Assembly: GCA_963844405.1 (NCBI GenBank)
Contig: CAWJNZ010000007.1
Location: 1,240,001-1,304,000 of the forward strand
Source: DASSUW01 sp963844405
Lineage (GTDB): Bacteria; Actinomycetota; Thermoleophilia; Solirubrobacterales; Solirubrobacteraceae
DNA length: 64,000 bases
Direction: 5' to 3'
Part shown: positions 24,919-33,141 of the stretch, in pieces
Layout: the number at the start of each line of letters is the position of its first letter
Numbering within the stretch: position 1 is the stretch's first letter
The notes under the pieces: generated by a model
What the model saw: the letters and a program-made list of their open reading frames with translations, nothing else
Databases searched by the model: none
Told to the model about the DNA's origin: nothing
Position numbers and translations under genes: made by a program

Positions 24919-25671
24919 ATGACGCCCTACGTGCCGCCGCTGTGGCGCGAGTCGCGCATCGGCTTCGAGGCGGCGCGGCTGCTGCGCAGCCCGGTCTGGC
25001 GCGGGGTGGGCGTCACGCCCGGCGAGGGCCGGCCGGTGCTGCTGGTCCCGGGCTTCATGGCCGGCGACGGGACGCTGGCGACGATGGCCAAGTGGCTGCG
25101 CGCGAACGGCTACTGGACCCGGCGGGCGGGGATCGGCACCAACGTCGGCTGCTCGCAGCACGCGTGCGAGCGGCTGGAGGAGCGCCTCGAGGCGCTCGCC
25201 GAGCGGACCGGGTCGCGGGTGGCGATCGTCGGCCAGAGCCGCGGCGGCGTGCTCGCCCGCGTGGTCGCCGCGCGGCGGCCCGACCTCGTCTCCGGCATCG
25301 TCACGCTCGGCGCCCCGACCGTCGGCATGCTCCGCGTGCACCCGCTCGTGCTGCTCCAGGTCGGGCTCGTGGGCGCGCTCGGCACCGGCCGCGTGCCGGG
25401 CCTGTTCCGCATGAGCTGCTGGCGCGGCGCCTGCTGCGAGGCCTTCCGCGACGACCTGCTCGGGCCGTTCCCGCCCGAGGTGCGCTACGTCGCCCTCTAT
25501 TCGCGCACCGACGGGATCGTCGACTGGCGCGCCTGCCTCGACGGGGCGGCGGACGAGCACGTCGAGATCCGCGCCTCGCACTGCGGGATGGCGGTCAACG
25601 AGGGCGTCTACGAGCAGGTCGCCCGCGCGCTCGCCGCGTTGGCCGACGAGCAGCTGCCGCGCGCCGCCTAA
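24919..25671 (+). CDS. alpha/beta hydrolase (lipase/esterase-like)
   Basis: 250-residue hydrolase. VLLVPGFMAGDGTLATMAKW gives the oxyanion region, IVGQSRGGVLARVVA the nucleophile Ser, YSRTDGIVDWRACL the acid, and ASHCGMAVNEGVYE the His. It resembles the triacylglycerol-lipase-like proteins common in actinobacteria. No signal peptide. Its stop overlaps a convergent broken gene by 4 bp. Confidence 0.85.
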   Translation: MTPYVPPLWRESRIGFEAARLLRSPVWRGVGVTPGEGRPVLLVPGFMAGDGTLATMAKWLRANGYWTRRAGIGTNVGCSQHACERLEERLEALAERTGSRVAIVGQSRGGVLARVVAARRPDLVSGIVTLGAPTVGMLRVHPLVLLQVGLVGALGTGRVPGLFRMSCWRGACCEAFRDDLLGPFPPEVRYVALYSRTDGIVDWRACLDGAADEHVEIRASHCGMAVNEGVYEQVARALAALADEQLPRAA

Positions 25672-25960
25672 CCGCCCTGGAGGTCGGCGAAGGTGGCGAC
25701 CTTGCCGGCGAGCGGCGCCTCGGCGTCGACCGGCACGTTCGTACTCGAGGATGTCGTAGCTCTTCGCGTCCGGCGTCTGCCTGAGCCGCTCGATCACCTC
25801 GTTCTCGCCCGACGCCTGGACGAGCTTCTCGAGGTCGAGCGGCCCCCTGAAGCGCGCCCTGTGACTCGCCCAGGTGCCTGACGAACTCGTCCGGCTTCAT
25901 CGTGCTGGTCGGCGGGTCGTCGGTCTTGAGCCACTCCTCGCCGCCGAGGTCCGCCTCCAT
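25668..25960 (-). pseudogene. small gene broken by two frameshifts, unknown function
   Basis: Three successive minus-strand frames join into one protein-like sequence of about 95 residues: MEADLGGEEWLKTDD ... MKPDEFVRHLGES, then RGPLDLEKLVQASGENEVIE and RLRQTPDAKSYDILEYE, then NVPVDAEAPLAGKVATFADL ending QGG. The switches fall near 25855 and 25740. I do not recognise the family. The start is ATG 25960 or ATG 25900 (MKPDEF). Confidence 0.5.
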
Positions 25961-25963
25961 GTG

Positions 25964-27319
25964 CTACGCCCGTTCGAGCAGCGCCACGGACTCGATGTGC
26001 GGCGTCTGCGGGAACATGTCCACGGGGCGAACCCGCACCAGCCGGTAGCCGGCCTCGACCATCTGGGCCGCGTTGGGCGCCAGCGTGGTCGGGTTGCAGG
26101 AGACGTAGACGATCCGCGACGGCTGCGCCTCGACGATCCGGCGGACGACCTTCTGCGACAGCCCGGCGCGCGGCGGGTCGACGACCGCGACGTCCGGCCG
26201 CCCGGCCTGCTCGACGAGCTCGCGCATGGCGAGCCGGATGTCGCCCGCGTAGAAGCGTGCGTTGAGGATCTCGTTGACGCGAGCGTTCTCGATCGCGTCC
26301 GCCACAGCCGGCTCGACGATCTCGACGCCGATCACCTCACGGGCGCGGGCGGCCAGCGTGAGGCCGATCGTCCCGATCCCGCAATACAGGTCGAAGACGC
26401 GCTCGTGGCCGCGCAGCTGCGCCATGTCGGCGGCGACCTCGTACAGCCGCTCGGCCATCTCGGTATTCGTCTGGAAGAAGGCCTCGGGGCTGACCAGGAA
26501 GTCGAGCCCGCCGACGCGCTCACGCAGCTGCGGCGTGCCGTTGAGCAGGACGGTCTCGCCCCCGGCGGTCGACTCCCCGAGCTGCTCCTGCTGGGTCCAG
26601 AACAGGCCGTCGCAGCGCACCGCGTCGATCAGCGAGTCGGTGTCGATCCTGCCCGGCGACGTCACGAGCCGCGCCTGCAGCTCGCCGGTGCGACGCCCCT
26701 CGCGGATGACGAGGTTGCGCAGCAGGCCGCGCTGCTCGCGCCGGTCCCAGGCGCCCAGGCCCTCCGCGCGCGCCCAGGCGAGCACCTGCTCGCGCAGCTC
26801 GTTCGAGCGCTCGGAGGCGAGCAGGCAGTCGTCCATCGGCACGATCTCGTCCCAGCGGCCGGGGGCGTGGAAGCCGAGCACGAGCTCGCCGCCCTCGCCG
26901 GTGCCGAACGAGTACTCGAGCTTGTTGCGGTACCGCCACTCCTCGACCGCCGGCACGATCGGCTCGAGCTCGAAGTCGGTCAGCCTGCCGATCCGCTCGA
27001 GCGCCTCCCTCACCTGCGCGGCCTTGACCTCGAGCTGGCGCTCGTAGGGCAGCACCTGCCACGGCGCGCCGGGGTGGTCGGCGAGCGGCGGGATGCGGTC
27101 GGGCGACGGCTCGACGATCTCGACCGCCCGCGCCTCGGCGTAGGCGCGCTTGGCCTTGCCGACCACGGCGCGCACGCGGTCGCCGGGCACGGCGCCCGCC
27201 ACGAAGACGACGTAGCCGTCGAGCCGGGCGACGCCGTTGCCGCCGTGCGCGAGCGAGTCGACGGTCAGCTCGAGCTCGTCGCCGCGCGACGGGCGAACCT
27301 GTGGGGCGGTGCCGGGCAC
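25964..27319 (-). CDS. 23S rRNA (uracil-C5) methyltransferase, RlmD/RumA-like with TRAM domain
   Basis: 451-residue SAM-dependent RNA methyltransferase. TRAM domain (residues ~14-70, DELELTVDSLAHGGNGVARL), central domain, and catalytic fold with PEAFFQTNTEMAERLYE, FDLYCGIGTIGLTLA, VVDPPRAGLS and the catalytic Cys in VYVSCNPTTLA. The N-terminal [4Fe-4S] cysteines of classical RumA are missing (HPGAPWQVLPYERQLEVK where CGGC is usual). Start GTG 27319. Confidence 0.9.
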   Translation of the reverse strand: MPGTAPQVRPSRGDELELTVDSLAHGGNGVARLDGYVVFVAGAVPGDRVRAVVGKAKRAYAEARAVEIVEPSPDRIPPLADHPGAPWQVLPYERQLEVKAAQVREALERIGRLTDFELEPIVPAVEEWRYRNKLEYSFGTGEGGELVLGFHAPGRWDEIVPMDDCLLASERSNELREQVLAWARAEGLGAWDRREQRGLLRNLVIREGRRTGELQARLVTSPGRIDTDSLIDAVRCDGLFWTQQEQLGESTAGGETVLLNGTPQLRERVGGLDFLVSPEAFFQTNTEMAERLYEVAADMAQLRGHERVFDLYCGIGTIGLTLAARAREVIGVEIVEPAVADAIENARVNEILNARFYAGDIRLAMRELVEQAGRPDVAVVDPPRAGLSQKVVRRIVEAQPSRIVYVSCNPTTLAPNAAQMVEAGYRLVRVRPVDMFPQTPHIESVALLERA

Positions 27320-27324
27320 CCGTC

Positions 27325-27675
27325 CTACGGTAGCTTGCGCTCGATCGCGGCCAGGACCGTCTTGCGGTTCGCGTTGCGGCGCTCGTGGTCGTGCACCTGG
27401 CGCAGCTGGTCGGCGGACAGCCCGTCGAGCCGCTCGACGACCTGCGCCGCCGTCAGCTCCTCGTACTCGCGGATCGGCAAGGCCGGCCCGAGGCCGGTGA
27501 CGCGGCGGGCGGCGGCGAGCCCGCCGGTGCCGCGGCGGACGAGCTCGGCGAGCAGCTCGGCGGCGTCGTCGCCGGTCATGCGGCCGCGCCGCACGGCGTC
27601 GTCGAGCACCTCCTGGATGCGCTCGCGCGTGAGCACGAGGGCGTCGAACGGTCGCTTGCGCCGAGCCTGAACCAT
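27325..27675 (-). CDS. conserved hypothetical, phasin-like two-helix protein
   Basis: 116-residue, highly charged helical protein. The first half (LTRERIQEVLDDAVRRGRMT, then DDAAELLAELVRRG) resembles poly-granule/phasin-type helices. The second half (YEELTAAQVVERLDGLSADQ, then LRQVHDHERRNANRKTVLAAIERKL) is a short domain often joined to it in actinobacteria. ATG 27675 is chosen over 27744, which would add an Arg/Ser-rich leader overlapping argF. Function unknown. Confidence 0.75.
   Translation of the reverse strand: MVQARRKRPFDALVLTRERIQEVLDDAVRRGRMTGDDAAELLAELVRRGTGGLAAARRVTGLGPALPIREYEELTAAQVVERLDGLSADQLRQVHDHERRNANRKTVLAAIERKLP
27327..27332 (-). promoter_or_regulatory. TANNNT box (TACCGT) before the rlmD-like gene
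   Basis: Minus-strand TACCGT ends 7 nt before GTG 27319 and overlaps the stop codon of the upstream gene. Confidence 0.4.
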
Positions 27676-27688
27676 CGCGGCGAACGCC

Positions 27689-28576
27689 CTACCCCGGCCG
27701 CGCCGCGTCCGAAACGAGGAGCTCGAGCAGCGCCTTCTGGGCATGACGGCGGTTCTCGGCCTGGTCCCAGATCCGCTGGCGGTCGCCGTACAGGACGCCC
27801 TCGGTGATCTCCTCGCCCGGGTGGGCGGGCAGGCAGTGCAGGGCGATCGCGTGCGGGGCCGCCTGCTCGAGCAGCGCCTCGTCGAGCCGGTACGGCGCCA
27901 GCGCCTCGCGACGCTCGGCCGCCGCCGACTCGTCGTCGCTCATCGAGACCCAGACGTCGGTGTAGAGCGCGTCGGCACCCTCCACCGCCGCCGCCGGGTC
28001 GTCGAACAGCTTCGCCCCCGCCTCCGGCTCGAGCTGGAAGCCGTCGGGCGCCGCCACCCGCACCTCGACGCCGGCGAGCGCGCCCACGAGCGCGAGCGAC
28101 CGCGCCACGTTGTTGCCGTCGCCGACGTAGGCGAGCACGCGGCCCTCGATCGAGCCGAACGCCTGGCGCAGCGTCATCAGGTCGGCCAGCGCCTGGCACG
28201 GGTGGTGCAGCGGCGAGAGCATGTTGATCACCGGCACGCTGGCGTGCTCGGCCAGCCCGCGCAGCTGGTCCTCGTCGCCGGTGCGCACGCCGAGGGCGGC
28301 GACGTGCCGGGAGAGGACGAGCGCCGTGTCGCGCAGCGACTCGCCGCGCGTGAGCTGGAGCTCGCCGGCGCGCAGGACCATCGGGTGCCCGCCGAGCTCG
28401 ACGATCCCCGCCTCGAACGAGACGCGCGTCCGCGTCGAGGGCTTCTCGAACAGCAAGGCGACGGTCCGGCCGTCGAGCGCGCGCGAGGCGTTCGGGGCGT
28501 CCTTGAGCGCGAGCGCGCGGTCGAGCAGCGAGGTGAGCTGGCCGGACGAGAGTTCGGTGCCGTCGAGGAAGTGCAT
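27689..28576 (-). CDS. argF: ornithine carbamoyltransferase
   Basis: 295-residue enzyme making citrulline from ornithine and carbamoyl phosphate. Carbamoyl-phosphate motif STRTR (~47-51), LSPLHHPCQALADLMTL, and the ornithine-site HCLPAHPGEEI. Length is normal. No other arginine gene is nearby. The divergent nuclease-like gene starts 11 bp away. Confidence 0.95.
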   Translation of the reverse strand: MHFLDGTELSSGQLTSLLDRALALKDAPNASRALDGRTVALLFEKPSTRTRVSFEAGIVELGGHPMVLRAGELQLTRGESLRDTALVLSRHVAALGVRTGDEDQLRGLAEHASVPVINMLSPLHHPCQALADLMTLRQAFGSIEGRVLAYVGDGNNVARSLALVGALAGVEVRVAAPDGFQLEPEAGAKLFDDPAAAVEGADALYTDVWVSMSDDESAAAERREALAPYRLDEALLEQAAPHAIALHCLPAHPGEEITEGVLYGDRQRIWDQAENRRHAQKALLELLVSDAARPG

Positions 28577-28581
28577 AAGGT
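28576..28581 (+). promoter_or_regulatory. TANNNT box (TAAGGT) before the EEP-family gene
   Basis: TAAGGT ends 6 nt before the ATG at 28588 and overlaps the first base of argF on the other strand. Confidence 0.45.
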
Positions 28582-28587
28582 CAGTGG

Positions 28588-29244
28588 ATGCGCGTCGTCA
28601 CCTGGAACCTCTATCACGGCCGGTCGGTCCCGCCCGCCGGTCGCTCGCTGCTCAACGAGTTCGTCGCCGCGCTCGACGGCTGGGCGTGGGACGTCGCGCT
28701 GCTCCAGGAGGTGCCGCCGTGGTGGCCGCCGCTGCTGGCCCGCGGGGCGGGGGCGCAGGAGCGGACGCAGCTGACCTCGCGCAACTGGCTGCTGCCGCTG
28801 CGGCGGGCGATCTCGACGCGCAACCCGGACATCCTCAAGTCCAACGGCGGCGGCGCCAACGCGATCCTCGTACGCGGGCAGATCCTCGAGCACCGCGCGC
28901 TGCGGCTGCGGCGGATGCCCGAGGCGCGCTGGGTGCACGGCGTCCGGCTCGCCGACGGCGCCTGGGTCGTCAACGTGCACTCGCACAACCACCCGGAGCC
29001 GCTGGCGCTGGCCGACACGCAGATGGCGATCGAGGCGGCGCGCGGCTGGGCGGCGGGTGCCCCGCTGATCTTCGGCGGCGACGTCAACCTCAAGCGCCCG
29101 CCGGCGTTCCCCGGCCTCGTCCACCTCGGGGGCAACCACGTCGACCACCTCTACACCGACGGCCGGCCGGCCGCCGGCAAGCGCGAGGTGCTCGACCGCG
29201 GCACGCTGTCGGACCATCCGCCGGTCGCCGTGACGCTCGCCTGA
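28588..29244 (+). CDS. endonuclease/exonuclease/phosphatase family protein
   Basis: 218-residue Mg-dependent phosphoesterase fold. Metal and catalytic motifs MRVVTWNLYHGR, VALLQEVPPWW, VNVHSHNHPEP, FGGDVNLKRPP and GTLSDHPPVAVTL. No signal peptide. Substrate (DNA, lipid or sugar phosphate) cannot be told. Confidence 0.88.
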   Translation: MRVVTWNLYHGRSVPPAGRSLLNEFVAALDGWAWDVALLQEVPPWWPPLLARGAGAQERTQLTSRNWLLPLRRAISTRNPDILKSNGGGANAILVRGQILEHRALRLRRMPEARWVHGVRLADGAWVVNVHSHNHPEPLALADTQMAIEAARGWAAGAPLIFGGDVNLKRPPAFPGLVHLGGNHVDHLYTDGRPAAGKREVLDRGTLSDHPPVAVTLA

Positions 29245-29248
29245 TTGA

Positions 29249-29620
29249 ATGATCGGCCCCATGCGACGCCTGCTCCCCCTCGCGCTCGTGGTGCTCGGCC
29301 TGGCCGCCTGCGGCGGCGACGACGGCGGCGGCGCCGGGAGCGCCTCGTCCGAGGCCTGCCCGAGCGGCGCGGCGGTCATCAAGATGGCCGACATCCAGTT
29401 CGACCCCAAGGACGCGACGGCCGGCGTCGGCCAGGAGGTCTGCTGGGTCAACGAGGACACGATCGCCCACGACGTGGTCGACGAGGAGACGGGGAAGTTC
29501 AAGTCCGAGCTCTTCGACAAGGGTGAGACCTTCACGGCCACGATCGACGCGCCGGGCAAGATCAACTACGTCTGCACGGTGCACCCCGGCATGACGGCGA
29601 CGCTGACGGTCGAGCGTTAG
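29249..29620 (+). CDS. cupredoxin-like lipoprotein
   Basis: 123-residue exported copper protein. Lipobox LAAC with Cys21, a short Asp/Gly linker, then a plastocyanin fold with type-1 copper ligands His74 (IAHDVV), Cys109, His112 and Met115 (YVCTVHPGM). It probably carries electrons on the outer face. ATG 29249 or ATG 29261 could start it. Confidence 0.9.
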   Translation: MIGPMRRLLPLALVVLGLAACGGDDGGGAGSASSEACPSGAAVIKMADIQFDPKDATAGVGQEVCWVNEDTIAHDVVDEETGKFKSELFDKGETFTATIDAPGKINYVCTVHPGMTATLTVER

Positions 29621-29623
29621 GCG

Positions 29624-30085
29624 CTAGGCCCGCAGGCCGAAGCCGCGGAGCAGCAGCAGCGCCTTCTCGCCCATGGTGCCGGGCTTGGGCATGACGCCGA
29701 GGTCGGTCGCCGCGCCGAAGGCGTCGAAGAACGTTCGGGCTCGCAGCAGCCGCCCCTCGTGCAGCTCGGCGTAGACGAGCGCGTGGACGACGACGAAGCG
29801 ACCGGTCGGGGTGACGCCGCCGATCCGGCCCTGGTGGGTGCCGAGGATCTTGCAGGGGGCGCACGCGTAGCGGCCGTCGCTGAGCCGCTCGCCGGTCGCG
29901 TTGACGCGAGCGTCGGGGAACGCCTTCCACAGGGAGCGGGCGTGGGCGGCGAGCGCGGGGACGCCCTGCAGCGGCTCGGGGGTGAGCGGGTCCTCGTACG
30001 CGAAGTCCTCGGCGCACACGAGCTCGAAGGCGGCCGGATCGCGGCCGGACCACGCTCGCTCCCAGGCGTCGAACAGCTCGTCCAT
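29624..30085 (-). CDS. SnoaL/NTF2-like ester cyclase-family protein
   Basis: 153-residue cone-fold protein: MDELFDAWERAWSGRDPAAF, FAYEDPLTPEPLQG, ARSLWKAFPDARVNATGERL and FVVVHALVYAELHEGRLLRA match the SnoaL-like polyketide cyclase/ester cyclase pattern. ATG 30085 is preferred over an upstream start that would add an Arg-rich stretch. Activity not assignable. Confidence 0.75.
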   Translation of the reverse strand: MDELFDAWERAWSGRDPAAFELVCAEDFAYEDPLTPEPLQGVPALAAHARSLWKAFPDARVNATGERLSDGRYACAPCKILGTHQGRIGGVTPTGRFVVVHALVYAELHEGRLLRARTFFDAFGAATDLGVMPKPGTMGEKALLLLRGFGLRA

Positions 30086-30110
30086 GTGCACGCAGCCATC
30101 ATGCCGGGTG

Positions 30111-31325
30111 ATGCGCAGCCTGTTCCGCCACCGCGAGTTCCGCCTCCTGCTGGCCGGCCAGGGCGCGAGCACGATCGGCGACCGGCTGGTGTTCGTCGCG
30201 CTCGCGCTCTACGTCACGGACATCGGCACGCCGAGCGACGTCGGCATCGTCCTCGCCTGCCACGCGGTCCCGCTCATCGGCTTCCTGCTGATCGGCGGCG
30301 TGTGGGCGGACCGGCTGCCGCGCCACCTCGTGGTGGTGACCACGGACCTCATCCGCTTCGGCCTGCACACCCTGCTCGCCGTCCTCATCTTCACCGGCAA
30401 CGTCGAGATCTGGCACATCGCCGTGATCGAGGCCTGCTTCGGCACCGCCGAGGCGTTCTTCCGGCCCGCGCTCACGGGGCTCGTCCCGCAGACCGTGCCG
30501 GAGGAGGAGATCCAGCCGGCCCGCGCCGCCGTCGGGACGCTGGAGACGGTCGCCGAGTTCGCCGGCCCGGCGCTCGCCACCGCGCTCGTGCTCGGCGTCG
30601 GCCCCGGCTACGCCTTCGCGCTCGACGCGGCGACCTTCCTCGTCTCGGCGGCGGTCCTGATCCGGCTGCGGCCGCGCGAGCGCGGCGACGTCGGGGAGCG
30701 CACGACGGTCGTCAGCGAGCTGCGCGAGGGCTGGGGCGAGATCCGCTCGCGCACGTGGATCCTGGTCATCGTCGGCGCGTTCTCGTTCGCCCTCCTGATG
30801 TCCTTCGGGCCGTGGATGACGCTCGGGCCGACGGTCTCGATCGAGCGCTACGACACCGCGGCGATCTACGGCATCCTCGTCTCGGCCATGGGAGGCGGAA
30901 CGATCGTGGGGGCGCTGATCGGCTTCCGCTGGCGTCCGCGGCACCCGATGCGGACCGGCATGCTGCTGGCGCTGCCGTTCCCGGCCGTGTTCGGGGCCTT
31001 CGCGCTCGGGCTGCCCCCCGCCGCGCTGTTCCCGCTCTTCGTGTTCGCGGGCACCGGGATCGCGCTGTTCGACATCTGGTGGCACACCGCGCTCGCGGAA
31101 CGAGTGCCGCCGCACATGCTCTCGCGCGTGACGTCCTACGACTGGATGGGTTCGCTCGCGCTGCTGCCGATCGGCTACGTCCTGGCGGGGCCGCTCGGCG
31201 AGGCGCTGGGCGCCACCGAGGTGCTCGCCGCCGGCAGCGGCCTCGCGCTCACCGCGCTGGCGCTCACCTTCACCTCGCGCGAGGTGCGGCGGCTCACCGC
31301 TACGGCAGTCGCAGGCTCCCGGTGA
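30111..31325 (+). CDS. MFS transporter (EntS/MFS_3-like)
   Basis: 404-residue major facilitator with about 12 membrane segments. LAGQGASTIGDRLVFVALAL and GGVWADRLPRHLVVV give the N-terminal and loop 2-3 signatures of the drug/siderophore exporter group. GTG 30108 is an alternative start. The last 26 bp overlap convergent phzF. Substrate unknown. Confidence 0.88.
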   Translation: MRSLFRHREFRLLLAGQGASTIGDRLVFVALALYVTDIGTPSDVGIVLACHAVPLIGFLLIGGVWADRLPRHLVVVTTDLIRFGLHTLLAVLIFTGNVEIWHIAVIEACFGTAEAFFRPALTGLVPQTVPEEEIQPARAAVGTLETVAEFAGPALATALVLGVGPGYAFALDAATFLVSAAVLIRLRPRERGDVGERTTVVSELREGWGEIRSRTWILVIVGAFSFALLMSFGPWMTLGPTVSIERYDTAAIYGILVSAMGGGTIVGALIGFRWRPRHPMRTGMLLALPFPAVFGAFALGLPPAALFPLFVFAGTGIALFDIWWHTALAERVPPHMLSRVTSYDWMGSLALLPIGYVLAGPLGEALGATEVLAAGSGLALTALALTFTSREVRRLTATAVAGSR

Positions 31326-32136
31326 CGAGCACGACGACGTCGCCACCCACGCGGGGACGGCCGTCCTCCATCTGGGCCAGCAGGCGGCTGGGGCGGCCCA
31401 TCTCGACGCCCTGGGTGACGGTGAGGCGCTCGGTGCCGAGCCGCGCGTTGGCGTAGGCGAGCAGCGGGCCCGCGGCCGAGCCGGTGGCGGGGTCCTCGTC
31501 CGCGAGCTCGCTCATGAAGGATCGTGCACGAGCGGTCTCGCCGTCGATCGCGCACAGGTAGAGGTTGAACGTGCGGTCGGCCAGCGCGGCGACGGCGGGT
31601 GGGTCCATGCGCGCGCGGCTCACCGCGTCGGCGCTCGCGACGGGCGCGACGAGCGTCGCGAGGCCGGTGCTGACGAACTGCGGGCGCAGCGTCGGGTGCG
31701 CGTCCTCGGGGCCGAGGCCGACGGCGGCGAGGACCGTGTCTGCGTCGAGCTCGTCGCCGAACTGCGCGGGCTCCTGCAGGATCGAGGCGTGGGCGCGGTC
31801 GCCGTCGCGCTCGACCCGGACGGGCTGGACGCCCGCGTGCGTCTGCTGGCGGTACTCGATCTCGTCCTCGCCGCGTTCGATGGCGACGGCCACGGCGGTG
31901 CCGAGCGACGGATGACCGGCGAACGGGAGCTCCTCGGCCGGCGTCCAGATGCGGTTGCGGTAGTCGGCGACGTCGGACGACTGCACGAACGTCGTCTCGA
32001 CCAGCCGCGTCTCCTTCGCGAAAGCGAGCATGACGTCGTCGGCGACGCCGTCGGCGTCGTGCACGACCGCGAGGCCGTTGCCGACCAGCGGCTGGTCGGT
32101 GAAGACGTCGAGCACCGTGTACGGGTGCGTGCTCAA
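31300..32136 (-). CDS. PhzF-family isomerase
   Basis: 278-residue DapF-fold protein with DVFTDQPLVGNGLAVV, catalytic Glu47 in RLVETTFVQ, ELPFAGHPSLGTAVAV and EDPATGSAAGPLLAYA. TTG 32136 starts 4 bp after thiG on the same strand, so it appears to be the fourth gene of the thiO-thiS-thiG transcript and under the TPP riboswitch. Substrate unknown; phenazine synthesis is not implied. Confidence 0.9.
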   Translation of the reverse strand: MSTHPYTVLDVFTDQPLVGNGLAVVHDADGVADDVMLAFAKETRLVETTFVQSSDVADYRNRIWTPAEELPFAGHPSLGTAVAVAIERGEDEIEYRQQTHAGVQPVRVERDGDRAHASILQEPAQFGDELDADTVLAAVGLGPEDAHPTLRPQFVSTGLATLVAPVASADAVSRARMDPPAVAALADRTFNLYLCAIDGETARARSFMSELADEDPATGSAAGPLLAYANARLGTERLTVTQGVEMGRPSRLLAQMEDGRPRVGGDVVVLVTGSLRLP

Positions 32137-32140
32137 GGGC

Positions 32141-32938
32141 TCAAAACTCCGCGACGCCGTCTTCGGGGGTGGAGGCCTGCGCGTACAGCCGTCGTGGGAT
32201 GCGGCCGGAGCGGTAGGCGAGCCGGCCGCCCTCGGTGCCGAGCCGGATGGCGCGCGCCATGGAGACCGGGTCCTCGGCGCGCGAGATCGCGCTCGCGCAC
32301 AGCACCGCGTCGTAGCCGAGCTCCATCGCCAGCGCCGCGTCCGAGGCGGTGCCGACGCCGGCGTCGAGGATCACCGGCACCTCGACGCGCTCGCGGATGA
32401 GGCGCAGGTTGTACGTGTTGAGCAGGCCCATGCCGGAGCCGATCGGCGAGCCGAGCGGCATGACCGCGGCGCAGCCGACGTCCTCGAGCCGGCGGGCGAG
32501 GATCGGGTCGTCGTTGGTGTACGGCAGGACGGTGAAGCCGTCGTCCACCAGCTCCTCGGCCGCCTCGAGCAGCGCCGGGGCGTCGGGCAGCAGCGTGCGC
32601 TCGTCGCCGATCACCTCGAGCTTCACCCAGTCGGTCTCGAACGCCTCGCGGGCGAGCTTGGCCGTGAGCACCGCGTCGCGCGCCGTGAAGCAGCCGGCGG
32701 TGTTGGGCAGCAGCCGCACGCCGGCGCCGTCGAGCACGTCGACGATCGAGCCGCGCCGGCCGGGGTCGATGCGCCGCAGCGCGACGGTGACGAGCTCCGC
32801 GCCCGACGCCTCGACGGCGGCGGCCAGCGTGTCGAGCGACCGGAAGCCGCCGGTCCCGAGCAGCAGCCGCGAGCGCAGCTCGGTGCCGGCGATGGTGAAT
32901 GGATCGGCCGTTACGTCCGTCGTGGCGATGTCGTTCAA
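32141..32938 (-). CDS. thiG: thiazole synthase
   Basis: 265-residue TIM-barrel enzyme forming the thiazole of thiamine from deoxyxylulose phosphate, dehydroglycine and ThiS-thiocarboxylate. SRLLLGTGGFRSLDTLAAAV, NTAGCFTARDAVLTAKLARE, Schiff-base Lys in DWVKLEVIGD, MPLGSPIGSGMGL and ILDAGVGTASDAALAMELG. TTG 32938 overlaps the thiS stop (TTGA). Confidence 0.95.
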   Translation of the reverse strand: MNDIATTDVTADPFTIAGTELRSRLLLGTGGFRSLDTLAAAVEASGAELVTVALRRIDPGRRGSIVDVLDGAGVRLLPNTAGCFTARDAVLTAKLAREAFETDWVKLEVIGDERTLLPDAPALLEAAEELVDDGFTVLPYTNDDPILARRLEDVGCAAVMPLGSPIGSGMGLLNTYNLRLIRERVEVPVILDAGVGTASDAALAMELGYDAVLCASAISRAEDPVSMARAIRLGTEGGRLAYRSGRIPRRLYAQASTPEDGVAEF

Positions 32939-33141
32939 CCCCCCTGGATCGCGCGCAGGACCTCGACCCGCGCGCCCTCGGTCAGCTCGTGCGTCGGCCA
33001 TTGCGTGCGCGGCACGACCTCGGCGTCGACCGCCACCGCGACGCCGCGGCCGGCGGCGGGCAGGGCGAGCGACTCGACGGCCGCCTGCACGGTCGCGCCG
33101 GCGGCCAGCTCGGCCGGCTCGCCGTTGAGGACCACCTTCAC
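32935..33141 (-). CDS. thiS: sulfur carrier protein ThiS
   Basis: 68-residue ubiquitin-like carrier ending in the required Gly-Gly (EVLRAIQGG). GTG 33141 overlaps the thiO stop (GTGA) and the gene's own stop overlaps thiG, so thiO-thiS-thiG are tightly coupled. Confidence 0.92.
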   Translation of the reverse strand: MKVVLNGEPAELAAGATVQAAVESLALPAAGRGVAVAVDAEVVPRTQWPTHELTEGARVEVLRAIQGG

